64,000 bases of DNA from positions 62,001 through 126,000 of the forward strand of contig JBNLFG010000002.1 of the NCBI GenBank assembly GCA_050305405.1. The letters are read 5' to 3'. The notes beneath the pieces were generated by a model. It was not told the origin of the DNA and searched no databases. It saw only the letters and a program-made list of their open reading frames with translations. The DNA comes from Desulfolinea sp050305405. GTDB lineage: Bacteria > Chloroflexota > Anaerolineae > Anaerolineales > Villigracilaceae. The position numbers and the translations under genes are program-made. Positions within the stretch are counted from its first letter, which is position 1, and every line of letters begins with the position of its first letter. This document shows positions 1 through 7,698 of this stretch, piece after piece.

Positions 1-548
1 ACAACGAACGATACATCCTCGGATTGGGACGCAGCCAGTGGTGCAATCCATCCGCCCTGACTCATCCCGATCAGGCCAATTGATGAATATTTAAAATGAT
101 CCTGATCTTTGAGATACTCGATTGCGCTAAGGGTATCTCCTGCTAGCTCATCAAAGCTCGCTCCCCGCCATTCTCCTTCCGACTTTTCTGATCCTCTTTT
201 ATCCGGCAGCAATACCGCAATTCCATTGTCAAGTAAATGTTGTGTTACAGATAAATACCATTTACTATCTCTGTGACTGGTACCCGAACCATGAATTATG
301 ACTGCTGTTACAAAAGGCCCTTCTCCTTCAGGAATGAATAACATTCCGGCCAATTGTAGACCTTCGTTATTGAAAAAGATTTCCACATAATCCATCTCGG
401 AAAGACTCGGGCCTTGCAGGGATGCTCTAGGCTCCGGTTTAATGATGAAAGGGATTGCTAGGAAAATCGCCAGGGCAATAACTACGATGATCATAATCAT
501 CCTCTTTGATTTGCTAGATTTATTTTGAACGGAACTTTTGCTTTCCAT
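1..548 (-). CDS. alpha/beta hydrolase, membrane-anchored (3' part beyond window edge)
   Basis: Reading the minus strand from two adjacent ATG codons near position 550 gives an open frame that runs off the left edge. An AGGAG lies five bases before the second ATG, which is why that start is chosen. The first 30 residues are basic and then strongly hydrophobic (a signal anchor). After that comes a dienelactone-hydrolase-like core with an early HGSGTS oxyanion region and the nucleophile elbow GMSQGG. The catalytic Asp and His would lie beyond the edge. It probably acts on an ester or peptide substrate outside the membrane; the substrate cannot be told. It is moderately AT-rich and its frame is intact throughout the visible part. 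Confidence 0.8.
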   Translation of the reverse strand, partial: MESKSSVQNKSSKSKRMIMIIVVIALAIFLAIPFIIKPEPRASLQGPSLSEMDYVEIFFNNEGLQLAGMLFIPEGEGPFVTAVIIHGSGTSHRDSKWYLSVTQHLLDNGIAVLLPDKRGSEKSEGEWRGASFDELAGDTLSAIEYLKDQDHFKYSSIGLIGMSQGGWIAPLAASQSEDVSFV

Positions 549-735
549 CATTACTCCTGATTTAGATAGTGATGACCTGTGCTGTTAGATATTCTAAATT
601 AAGATTAGACGATCTACCAGATTTTCAATTAGATACCTTTCTGTGGTAGCTTTAGCTTGTTCCAAGCAGGAATCCTTTCTTATCCGCAACTGAAGCTACT
701 TAGTACTCTGAGGTTTTAAAGAATTTTATTCTGCT

Positions 736-866
736 TCATAACGGCTCGCGTTACCCGCAGGTGGGCGGGACGGGGTGAATCTGATTTGATGAAAAATGTT
801 CGAGCATAGAATCAACTCCTTTTGACGGGGCGAATCCCACCTGTCGGTGTGCACGCTGTGTTAGGC
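736..866 (-). other. attC-like recombination site of an integron cassette
   Basis: On the minus strand this begins with GCCTAAC (860-866), an exact RYYYAAC box, and ends with GTTATGA (736-742), a degenerate GTTRRRY box. Between them are two imperfectly complementary arms that share CAGGTGGG and its complement, about 26 bases each, with unpaired bases and a central spacer. The total is 131 bases, inside the known attC range (about 57-141). The TAA stop of the TIR gene lies inside the GCCTAAC box, as is common in tightly packed cassettes. No integrase gene is visible nearby. Confidence 0.6.
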
Positions 867-1697
867 GCTTTTGATTTTTTGATTAAGCCTTGCTACAGCT
901 CTATCTCTCTTTCTTTCCCAGGTAGACATTGCTTGTGAAGTTATCTGAAACATTTCGATTATCTTATCTCGTAATAAATTTAATTTCAGTTCATCATTAA
1001 TTGGCAATCCCTGAGTCAATGGAATAACACCTTCAACATTATCGAAAGTAAATGGCGGAACAATTATTGGAATGTGCTCTTTAGAGAGAACCCAAGTAGC
1101 TCCCATTTCACACAAGCAAACAGGACTTGAATAAAAATTTTCTGATAGTACAAACAGGATGAGAACATTTTTGTTTATTTCGCCTTTGATAGATTCCAGA
1201 AAATTTGCTCCTAATGGTATTCCATATCCAGCAAAAGATGAGCAAAATATTTGCGATGGATTAACGCCCATTGATTCTAAGATGTCTATCAATTCTTCAA
1301 CAATCTCAATATCTTGTGAGGAATGGCTAATAAATATTCTTTCGTAAATTGCATTTGTGGGAGACGGTTCTTCGAGTTCTTGGCTAAAATCCGATTCTTG
1401 AAGTTCTTCAATTAGCAAGTTAATGGTTTTGATAAGAGTACTAAAATCACGTCTGAAACATCTTAAGTGATCTGCGGAATAATCGGCTCCCATTAGCCAC
1501 ATGCCGGGGTTGTAATAAAAAACCAAAGAATTAAACTGTTCAACTTCTTTAGAATTTGTTCCAAAAACTTTTACAAAAGTTCTTTCACATAGGTTCTTCC
1601 AAGACTTAAATTCTGGGTCAGAACTGTTTTCAACTTGAACATCTTTTGCCTTTTCAAGCAATTTGTTGAGAGCCTGTATCTTTTGTTCTACATTCAT
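861..1697 (-). CDS. TIR-domain protein, probable integron cassette gene
   Basis: The 278-residue protein has an N-terminal helical region of about 110 residues that I do not recognise. A TIR domain follows (about 118-265) starting ERIFISHSSQD, with the conserved Glu in CLCEMGA near residue 197, the position of the NADase glutamate in enzymatic TIRs. It has no signal peptide or membrane segment. Bacterial TIR proteins of this kind usually cleave NAD or make signalling nucleotides in anti-phage immunity, but some have other roles. No Thoeris or CBASS partner gene is next to it. The gene is AT-rich (about 37% GC) and is bracketed by GTTAGGC upstream and an attC-like site downstream, so transfer as a mobile cassette is likely. 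Confidence 0.85.
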   Translation of the reverse strand: MNVEQKIQALNKLLEKAKDVQVENSSDPEFKSWKNLCERTFVKVFGTNSKEVEQFNSLVFYYNPGMWLMGADYSADHLRCFRRDFSTLIKTINLLIEELQESDFSQELEEPSPTNAIYERIFISHSSQDIEIVEELIDILESMGVNPSQIFCSSFAGYGIPLGANFLESIKGEINKNVLILFVLSENFYSSPVCLCEMGATWVLSKEHIPIIVPPFTFDNVEGVIPLTQGLPINDELKLNLLRDKIIEMFQITSQAMSTWERKRDRAVARLNQKIKSA

Positions 1698-1734
1698 TTG
1701 TATCTCTGCTTTTTTGTTTAAATGAAGTTGAGAC

Positions 1735-1741
1735 GCCTAAC
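1735..1741 (-). other. upstream cassette core site (GTTAGGC)
   Basis: GTTAGGC on the minus strand lies 37 bases before the TIR start codon. It is the exact complement of the GCCTAAC box after the gene, as expected for the two ends of one circularisable cassette. Next to it (1741-1781) is an imperfect 9-bp inverted repeat (CAGGGTGTT with AAAACCCTG) that may be the remains of a preceding attC. Apart from this and the terminator at 1957, the roughly 300 bases between the TIR gene and the next gene hold nothing I can recognise. Confidence 0.55.
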
Positions 1742-1956
1742 AGGGTGTTCTGCGAAATGATCGCTGTATAAAACCCTGCTGGCGGTACATATACAAAGAA
1801 AAGGCACTCTTTCTTGTATAAGAGACCGCATACCACTTTTATCCATCGCGAATACTGGATAATGTCCATTTTCAGGCTTTATCCAGTAGAAAAGTACGAT
1901 AAGTAACTATATGCAGAACGATCTTGCGCGAAGATTATATCATTGAGAAAAGAAAA

Positions 1957-1985
1957 ACAGCCCCGATGAAACGCATCGGGGCTGT
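1957..1985 (-). terminator. rho-independent terminator of the TetR/membrane-protein pair
   Basis: A perfect 12-bp stem (ACAGCCCCGATG) with a five-base loop is followed on the minus strand by a run of five T. It lies 18 bases after the stop of the membrane protein gene. Nearly the same hairpin recurs at 3279, so it may also belong to a small repeat family. Confidence 0.8.
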
Positions 1986-2003
1986 CTCTTCTAACGACTT
2001 GCG

Positions 2004-2573
2004 TTAGCTTCGCTGTGATGCGAGCTTTCGTTTTGAAAATCCTAATGCGATAAAACCGACGAAGAGCAGAATAAAGAAGAGGGAAGTGAAGATGCTCTTG
2101 AGCAGGGTGAAAGTGCTGCTTAAGCTGACCAGCTCCGGCGAGAGTTCGGGGAAGGTGTTGAGCATCAGGATGATGCCCATATTTTCGAGATAATCGAACA
2201 GTCCGCCCAAAGCGGGAATGAGGGCAAGATAAAAGATTTTCGCTTCCGGTTGGAAACTTTTAGCGAAAAGCCAAACCAAAAGCAGGGAATATGCGATGGC
2301 AAAGAGACCGGGGTAGATAAAATCCAGTGGGAGTTGGCGGGTTAGATAGAATTGGCGTCCTTCGTCCCCAAGATTTTCCAGCAGCGTGGTGGCGTGCTGA
2401 TAGGTATAGCCGGACGGCGACAGATCGAACAGGGCGGTGTTGGGTGCGTAGCTCTCCACTTTGGGAATGGTGACGAGCAGCATAAGCGCGTAAACCGCCA
2501 TCGTGACGATGAACAGGAGTAGCACCGTTTTCCCGGATGCTTTTCCTTGCAAGGTCTGCATGATTTTTTGCAT
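2004..2573 (-). CDS. four-helix membrane protein of unknown function
   Basis: 189 residues with about four hydrophobic segments (near 17-37, 88-108, 112-132 and 150-172). A polar loop of about 45 residues between the first two is probably outside the membrane. I do not recognise the family. It lies 21 bases downstream of a TetR-type regulator on the same strand and ends at a good terminator, so the two form a small operon in which the regulator probably controls this protein. That layout is typical of locally regulated membrane functions, but no substrate can be inferred. Confidence 0.75.
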   Translation of the reverse strand: MQKIMQTLQGKASGKTVLLLFIVTMAVYALMLLVTIPKVESYAPNTALFDLSPSGYTYQHATTLLENLGDEGRQFYLTRQLPLDFIYPGLFAIAYSLLLVWLFAKSFQPEAKIFYLALIPALGGLFDYLENMGIILMLNTFPELSPELVSLSSTFTLLKSIFTSLFFILLFVGFIALGFSKRKLASQRS

Positions 2574-2594
2574 TTTCTTTTCCTTTGTGTTTGC

Positions 2595-3203
2595 TTAAGA
2601 TAGGCGGCTTTTCAGCCCATCGAGCAGAATTTCAATGCTTTGTTGGTTAACAGCTTGAAAGTCTGCTTCGAAGTTTTTGAGCTGGCTGACGCGCAGGGTC
2701 GCCATGCCGTGAATTAACGACCACAGTGTGTAGGTGATCTCCTCTACACCGTAATCTGGTTGGAGTTGGAGCGTTTCGCTCTCCACCCAGGTTTTGACTC
2801 CACTAAGAAAAAATGCGTATGGCGATGTGCTCGGTACCGTTTCAGTTGTGTTTTTTCGATGAGATGCCAGTGAGTTGATCAGGATCAAGTAAATATGGTT
2901 CTCGACCGAGAATCGGACGTAGACCAGGCAGAGTTCGATCAGTTGTTGCGTGGGGGATAACGCTTGAGAAACCACCTTTAGTTCTTCGATCAGTTTTTGA
3001 TTTTCACGGGTTTGTACCGCCTGAATGATAGCATTTTTGCTGTCGAAATATTTATATAAGCCTGCCGGGCTATAGTCTGCATGTTTGGCGATTTCGCGCA
3101 GGGATGTGTTTTCGATCCCGTTTGCGACGATCAACCGGGCGGCTGTATCGAGGATCAAGTTTTGGTTCTTTTCCCGTCGGCGTTCCTGAGGTTTTTTTGA
3201 CAT
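2595..3203 (-). CDS. TetR/AcrR-family transcriptional regulator
   Basis: 202 residues from an ATG with AAGGA about ten bases upstream; an in-frame ATG nine codons earlier is less likely. The N-terminus has the TetR helix-turn-helix (TSLREIAKHADYSPAGLYKYF at about 35-55). It is followed by a helical ligand-binding and dimer domain of the type often seen in regulators with WHG-like C-terminal domains. It is first in an operon with a membrane protein and probably represses its own promoter. I see no clear operator palindrome directly upstream. Confidence 0.88.
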   Translation of the reverse strand: MSKKPQERRREKNQNLILDTAARLIVANGIENTSLREIAKHADYSPAGLYKYFDSKNAIIQAVQTRENQKLIEELKVVSQALSPTQQLIELCLVYVRFSVENHIYLILINSLASHRKNTTETVPSTSPYAFFLSGVKTWVESETLQLQPDYGVEEITYTLWSLIHGMATLRVSQLKNFEADFQAVNQQSIEILLDGLKSRLS

Positions 3204-3278
3204 AGTTTTACGTTTCCTTGCGGAGAACAATGTTTGCTAATTATACATTTGTTCGCTCTGCTGTCAATATTATAAAAA

Positions 3279-3307
3279 ACAGCCCCGATGAAACTCATCG
3301 GGGCCGT
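3279..3307 (-). terminator. rho-independent terminator of the ABC exporter operon
   Basis: Stem ACAGCCCCGATG paired with CATCGGGGCCGT (one mismatch), five-base loop, then a run of six T on the minus strand. It lies 20 bases after the permease stop codon. Confidence 0.75.
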
Positions 3308-3327
3308 CTTCAATATTTGAAATATCT

Positions 3328-4071
3328 TCAATCAAGAATAAGCATAGAGCGTTGAAAGCGCGCCTTGGCGATTCTTAAAAGCGTTATGTCAATTATGCCC
3401 AAGACAACCAATGCGAGAAAGCCAAGTTGGCTCCAATTCGCGCTTTCTGCCCAAGCGAGCGCAACCCCGCTAAGACTTTTCGGCAGGAATTGAGCGATCA
3501 ACAGGAAAGAGAAGAAGATGATCATAAATCCCATGCTGACGGTTTGTTGTGCTTGGCGCACGCTTTCAGCACGCAGCGAGATGATGATGCCAAGTCCCGC
3601 TGAAAGCATTCCAATCAGGAGACTGAAGAGGATGATCGCTCCGAAAACGATTGGCTCATAGATATAGAAGATCTGGTTCGCAAAGCCAAAGGCAATATTC
3701 ACGGTCACAATACTGATAAGCATGATGCCCATTGTCATCCCCCAGCCATAGATCAGAGTGGCAGCAATCTTCCCGTAAAGGATTGCCGTGTCAGAGAGAC
3801 GGCTTGCCAGCAATGTTTCGAGCGTATGCCGCTCTCGTTCGCCTGCAATTGCATCCGCAATCGTACTGCTCACCAAAAGAAAAGGCAGCCATAACCAATA
3901 GAAGATAGAGAGCGATGTTTCTGTCCACTCCGGGCCCGATATTAGCGGCATATAAATGCCGAAAATCCCTGCGCTGAACAGCAGACTGGTGATGCCGCCG
4001 CGCTTTTTCCCGCGTGCATTCAATATCTCTTTGAGTTCTTTCCCGATGATGATGAGAATATCGCCGATCAT
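3328..4071 (-). CDS. ABC-2 type transporter permease
   Basis: 247 residues with about six membrane helices and the soluble loop around AGERERHTLETLLASRLS. That loop is the signature region of ABC-2 permeases of the NatB/YhaP kind, where EREHxTLExLL is conserved. Its ATG overlaps the TGA of the ATPase gene (ATGA), so the two are translationally coupled and make one exporter, probably as a 2+2 complex. The exported compound is unknown; antibiotic, sodium or lipid export are the usual roles. It is last in a four-gene operon that includes a winged-helix regulator. Confidence 0.88.
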   Translation of the reverse strand: MIGDILIIIGKELKEILNARGKKRGGITSLLFSAGIFGIYMPLISGPEWTETSLSIFYWLWLPFLLVSSTIADAIAGERERHTLETLLASRLSDTAILYGKIAATLIYGWGMTMGIMLISIVTVNIAFGFANQIFYIYEPIVFGAIILFSLLIGMLSAGLGIIISLRAESVRQAQQTVSMGFMIIFFSFLLIAQFLPKSLSGVALAWAESANWSQLGFLALVVLGIIDITLLRIAKARFQRSMLILD

Positions 4072-5021
4072 GCGCTTTGCTCCTTGTTGCCATTCATTAA
4101 TGCAATAAAAGTTTCTTCCAGATTAGCATTATCCTTGCGCACTTCCTCGATCTTTGCCCCATCATGCACCAAAAGACTGATAAAAGGAGCGATCTCCGTT
4201 TTCTGCTTTAAGCGGATAACCAGCTTCCCGTTTTCTGGATGGATATCTGCGACTTGCTCCGTTTTTCGGATTTGACTGATTGCCGTTTCACTGAAATTTG
4301 ACCCGCTGATATCCACACGCGGACCTCCGGCTTGCTCCCGTAACCGATCCAGTGCGCCGACCGCGAGCAGCTTCCCATTACGGATCACGCCTACTTCCTG
4401 GCAGAGTTTCTCCGCTTCGGCGAGATTATGCGTGGTCAAAAAGATCGTCACCCCTTCACGTTGGGTCAGATTACTCAAATCCTCGTGCAGCGTTGTGGAT
4501 GCGATCGGGTCGAGACCGGCAGTCGGCTCATCGAGAAAGACCAACTTGGGGCGGTGGATGAGCGTGCGTGCGATTGCCAGCTTTTGCTTCATCCCTCGGC
4601 TCCATTTGCCGACCTGCTCATGACGCCGATCCCATAATCCCATATCGCCGAGTAAGCTTTTTGAGCGTTCTTCAAGTTCACTTTTTGTGAGATGCCAGAT
4701 GCGCCCGTAAAAATTCAAATTATCTTCGGCTGTCAGGCGTTCGTAGAGACCGCTGTGTTCCAGCAGCGCACCGCTGCGCAAACGAATCTCATCCGCCTGG
4801 GTCTTTGTGTCAAACCCAAGCACTTCCGCGCTGCCTTCTTCGGCATCAAGCAAACCCAGCAGCAAGCGGATCGTCGTTGTCTTCCCCGACCCATTCGGGC
4901 CGAGAAAGCCGAAGACACTGCCCGTTGGCACGTTGATCGAAAGCCCGTCAACGGCTTTTACAGCCCCAAAAGAGCGGCTTAGTTTTTCTGTGCGAATTGC
5001 ATATTCCATATTATTAGACAT
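4068..5021 (-). CDS. ABC transporter ATP-binding protein
   Basis: 317 residues. Walker A GPNGSGKTT lies near residue 43, the ABC signature is WSRGMKQKLAIA, and Walker B LVFLDEPTAGLD is followed by the switch His in TTHN. A C-terminal extension of about 90 residues (DUF4162-like) is usual for drug-exporter ATPases. The ATG overlaps the end of the regulator gene by eight bases. Its partner is the downstream ABC-2 permease. Function: energising export; substrate unknown. Confidence 0.92.
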   Translation of the reverse strand: MSNNMEYAIRTEKLSRSFGAVKAVDGLSINVPTGSVFGFLGPNGSGKTTTIRLLLGLLDAEEGSAEVLGFDTKTQADEIRLRSGALLEHSGLYERLTAEDNLNFYGRIWHLTKSELEERSKSLLGDMGLWDRRHEQVGKWSRGMKQKLAIARTLIHRPKLVFLDEPTAGLDPIASTTLHEDLSNLTQREGVTIFLTTHNLAEAEKLCQEVGVIRNGKLLAVGALDRLREQAGGPRVDISGSNFSETAISQIRKTEQVADIHPENGKLVIRLKQKTEIAPFISLLVHDGAKIEEVRKDNANLEETFIALMNGNKEQSA

Positions 5022-5319
5022 TGTCAATAAAACTCTTCAATTGTTTTCGGTAGTCTTCAAAGGCTTTGCGCCCGTCGTTGGTCAGCTCACAGAGCGTTAG
5101 CGGGATTTTGCCTTTATACGTCTTCTCTATCTTTACGTAACCAGCGGCTTCAAGTTTCGAAAGATGTGCCGAGAGATTGCCTTTCGTCAGCCCGGCTTCG
5201 CGTTGCAGGTAGAGAAAGTCTGCACTGTCGACGGCGTACAGAATCGCGACGATGATCGTTCGGCTCGGCTCATGCAGTAGGCGATCCACATTCGAGATCG
5301 AACGGAGTTCGTCACTCAT
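5014..5319 (-). CDS. winged-helix transcriptional regulator (HTH_34 / ArsR-like)
   Basis: 101 residues starting at ATG with GGGAG seven bases upstream. The fold is that of short DNA-binding regulators: helix LYLQREAGLTKGNLSAHLSKLEAAGYV followed by a beta wing (KIEKTYKGKIPLTL). It has no metal-binding Cys motif. The start overlaps the end of the preceding membrane-protein gene (ATGAGTGA) and the stop overlaps the ATPase start, so all four genes are one transcript. The likely job is control of this exporter operon. Confidence 0.85.
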   Translation of the reverse strand: MSDELRSISNVDRLLHEPSRTIIVAILYAVDSADFLYLQREAGLTKGNLSAHLSKLEAAGYVKIEKTYKGKIPLTLCELTNDGRKAFEDYRKQLKSFIDNV

Positions 5320-5980
5320 GATCGTTCTCCCCGGGTGGGGTGGTCGAGCGCAGATAGGTCGAGAGCACAAATCCGCCGATAACGAGCAGCGCGACGCCCA
5401 TGATCCCGTAGTAGAGTGCCATGCCCGTATTCATATCTGCCGGAAGGAACATAGTCACTGCGCCGATGACCACGCTTAGAGCTGCGATCCCGTAAAAGCG
5501 CAGTATGCGCATCCGCACGCCGAAAATGCTCGCGGCAATTGCCATCATCACACCCGTAAAACCGGGCAACCAATTCAGCGAATATTCTCGGCTGGTGTAG
5601 ACGATGAATCCCGCCGTCGAACGGATAATCAGGAAACTAATCAGCGCACTCAAGGTGGCAGCAACCATGCCAATAACAATTACCCGCGCAAGGCGCTTTT
5701 TGCCTTTTTCACGTCTGTAGGAAACAAATCCTGTACGTGGGAATGTCACTCGGCTCTTCAACTGGCGGATCAACCAATTCATAAGATACATCCCGCCAAA
5801 GAAGACCAAGATCATCACAACACTCAACAAGCTGCCAAGTTTTGTCCCCTCAAACTTTGCCAGGGCAAGGAAATAAAAGGTAAGCAAGATAGAGATACCT
5901 GCCATATTGAATTCGTATGTGCCATCTACATACCAATATTGCCTTGTACGCAGTTGTTTCTCGTCTAATTCGTTTTTCAT
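5312..5980 (-). CDS. membrane protein, first gene of the exporter operon
   Basis: 222 residues from an ATG with AGGAG seven bases upstream. There are about five hydrophobic segments: two before the central basic loop (SYRREKGKKRLAR) and three after. I do not recognise a family. Conserved overlap with an HTH_34 regulator, an ATPase and an ABC-2 permease suggests an accessory membrane component or a sensor for that system. Confidence 0.75.
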   Translation of the reverse strand: MKNELDEKQLRTRQYWYVDGTYEFNMAGISILLTFYFLALAKFEGTKLGSLLSVVMILVFFGGMYLMNWLIRQLKSRVTFPRTGFVSYRREKGKKRLARVIVIGMVAATLSALISFLIIRSTAGFIVYTSREYSLNWLPGFTGVMMAIAASIFGVRMRILRFYGIAALSVVIGAVTMFLPADMNTGMALYYGIMGVALLVIGGFVLSTYLRSTTPPGENDHE

Positions 5981-6078
5981 GAGTTTACTCCTGTTCTTAT
6001 ACGGTTTGTATTGCAAACCTGTTTATATAATATATAAGTTTGCGTAAAATGTCAAGAGACACCCCATCTAAAAACAAA

Positions 6079-6106
6079 ACGTGGACGGCAATTTTGCCGT
6101 CCACGT
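6079..6106 (-). terminator. terminator of the peroxiredoxin gene
   Basis: A perfect 13-bp stem (ACGTGGACGGCAA) is followed on the minus strand by TTTTGTTTTTAG. It lies 30 bases after the peroxiredoxin stop and upstream of the exporter operon promoter. Confidence 0.8.
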
Positions 6107-6135
6107 CAATTGGTAGAGAAAAATAAGTAGGCGAG

Positions 6136-6849
6136 CTACTTCTCCATCTTGGGATTCCAAACTTCCCAAACCTTGCCAACCAGACCGGGGCCTGGGTTCA
6201 ATACCAGTTCACCGGGTTCCCAGCCAGCGGGCGTGGCTTGCGTGCCTTTGCTCTCGCGCACGAGTTGGAAAGCCTTGATCTGGCGAATACTCTCAGCCAA
6301 TTTGCGTCCAACGGGCGGGGTCAAGACTTCCATCGCCTGAATGACGCCATCCGGGTCGATGATAAAGCGTCCGCGCAGCTCGATGCCCTGGTTTTCATCC
6401 CAGACACCATACGCGCGTCCAACATTGCCTGCCTGATCGGCAGCCATATGGAAGGGGATACCCCCGTCCACCATCTTGGTCAATTCATGGTCGTTCCACA
6501 TCTTGTGTACAAAGTGGCTATCAACACTTACGGAGATAACTTCAACCCCTAAAGCCTGTAAATCAGCATATTTGTCGGCGACCGCCGATACTTCGGTCGC
6601 TCAGACAAAGGTAAAGTCACCCGGGTAGAAACAAAGCAAAACCCATTTGCCAGCAAAATCGGAAAGTGAAACGTTTTTAAACCCACCCTGATAATACGCG
6701 GGAGCGGTAAAATCCGGGGCTTTTTGCCCAACACGAGCTGTCATTTTTATCTCCTTTTTCTCAACTACTTCTTCGGATATTTTCTGGTCGTCACGCGGAT
6801 CAGTTTTTACACTGCTTGTTACGCGTGCGCATCCTTGCGTTTCAGCCAT
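6136..6849 (-). CDS. selenocysteine-containing AhpC/Prx-type peroxiredoxin (UGA-decoded)
   Basis: Two open segments in one frame (6604-6849 and 6136-6600) are joined by a single in-frame TGA at 6601-6603. The TGA falls exactly at the peroxidatic Cys: the peroxiredoxin motif PxxxTxxC reads PGDFTFV-U-ATE. Residues after it continue the fold (SVDSHFVHKMW, RGRFIIDPDG with the active-site Arg, PAGWEPG tail). A SECIS-like hairpin follows directly. Read through, the protein has 237 residues from the first ATG, or 202 from an internal ATG at 6744; both starts have an ideal AAGGAG. From 6744, Sec is residue 48, matching AhpC. The usual resolving Cys of VCPAxW is Thr here. Predicted role: reduction of hydrogen peroxide and alkyl hydroperoxides in the cytoplasm. 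A nonsense mutation is the alternative. Confidence 0.85.
6574..6603 (-). promoter_or_regulatory. bacterial SECIS-like element with UGA codon
   Basis: On the minus strand the TGA (6601-6603) is followed after 17 bases by a four-base apical loop GGTC (6580-6583), closed by the stem TCGGC/GCCGA. The loop sequence and the UGA-to-loop distance are almost those of the E. coli fdhF SECIS (GGUC loop about 18 bases after UGA). A competing 7-bp stem starts right after the UGA (GCGACCG with CGGTCGC, 9-base loop), so the folding needs checking. Confidence 0.7.
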
Positions 6850-7027
6850 AAGAAACTCCTTTCTTCGTACTGTGAATTACGACCATTCTCATTATAGCAA
6901 AACAAGATTTTAGAGTTGCATAGTTTTTGTAAATATTTATGAAATAAGAGGCTCGCTCGCCTTTCAAATTGCCTCCGCTATATCAAAATCTGTCTCGCTC
7001 TGAAACAAATATGCTACAATAAAGGCG

Positions 7028-7441
7028 ATGAAAAATCCCGTTCCTCTTGCTAAAAGAACAGCCTCCTACCGTGCCTATAAGCGTGACCTGCGTTGGCAGA
7101 TCATCTTTCCGATAGTGGTCGTCGTTTTGCTCTTTGTCACCGTCTCGGTCACAACCGCCATGCGCGGAAATGAAACCGTCAGCCAATGGGCAGATGTTTC
7201 CACCATCTGGCTGCTTATTCCCCTGCTCATTTTTGCCATTATCAACATCCTCATTCTCGCAGGCTTGATCTACGGTCTCGCCAAACTGCTCGATATTACC
7301 CCCATCTACACAAATAAACTACAAGGCTTCATCCGCCTCGCAGGTGAAAAGATCGAGGCCTTTGCAGATTCCGCAGCCCAACCAATCTTCACAATTGAAG
7401 GATTCTTCGCTAGCTTGCGCAGAATCTTCCGACAAAAATAA
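7028..7441 (+). CDS. small membrane protein, two helices
   Basis: 137 residues. A basic N-terminus is followed by two hydrophobic helices (about 25-45 and 63-90), then a cytoplasmic amphipathic tail with an FADSAAQP stretch. A possible TACAAT -10 box lies just upstream. It is the first of three closely spaced plus-strand genes. I do not recognise a family; it may organise or anchor something at the membrane. Confidence 0.7.
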   Translation: MKNPVPLAKRTASYRAYKRDLRWQIIFPIVVVVLLFVTVSVTTAMRGNETVSQWADVSTIWLLIPLLIFAIINILILAGLIYGLAKLLDITPIYTNKLQGFIRLAGEKIEAFADSAAQPIFTIEGFFASLRRIFRQK

Positions 7442-7455
7442 GGGAGTTCCTGAAA

Positions 7456-7698
7456 ATGGACGAAATCGAAAAAACTGAAAACTCTTCATGGAAGAGCCAG
7501 ACCCTGCTCATTGGCGCCGTCATCGGTGCCCTCACAGGTCTTGGTACGGCTTACTTTTTGATCCAAAACGCTGAAAAAGAAGGCGAAAGTTTCAGCTTCT
7601 CCAGTGGGCAAGGTCTTAAACTCGGATTGCTCATCTTGGGTACTCTCCGTCAAGTCATGCAACTTGACGATGGACAATCTAAAGGGAAAAAGAAATAA
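7456..7698 (+). CDS. small single-helix membrane protein
   Basis: 80 residues, starting 14 bases after the previous stop with GGGAG upstream. One glycine-rich helix (LLIGAVIGALTGLGTAYFL) resembles the glycine-zipper helix of YtxH-type proteins. A polar lysine-rich tail follows. Its TAA is directly followed by the ATG of the VOC gene. Probably cotranscribed with its neighbours; function unknown. Confidence 0.7.
   Translation: MDEIEKTENSSWKSQTLLIGAVIGALTGLGTAYFLIQNAEKEGESFSFSSGQGLKLGLLILGTLRQVMQLDDGQSKGKKK

Noticed and set aside
1654..1869. 71-codon frame upstream of the TIR gene
   Set aside because: It crosses the cassette core site and overlaps the TIR start, with no domain or good ribosome site.
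6601..6603. TGA as a nonsense mutation making the peroxiredoxin a pseudogene
   Set aside because: The stop falls exactly on the catalytic Cys codon, the frame is intact on both sides, and a SECIS-like hairpin follows at the right distance. Chance placement is unlikely, though only the genome's Sec genes can settle it.
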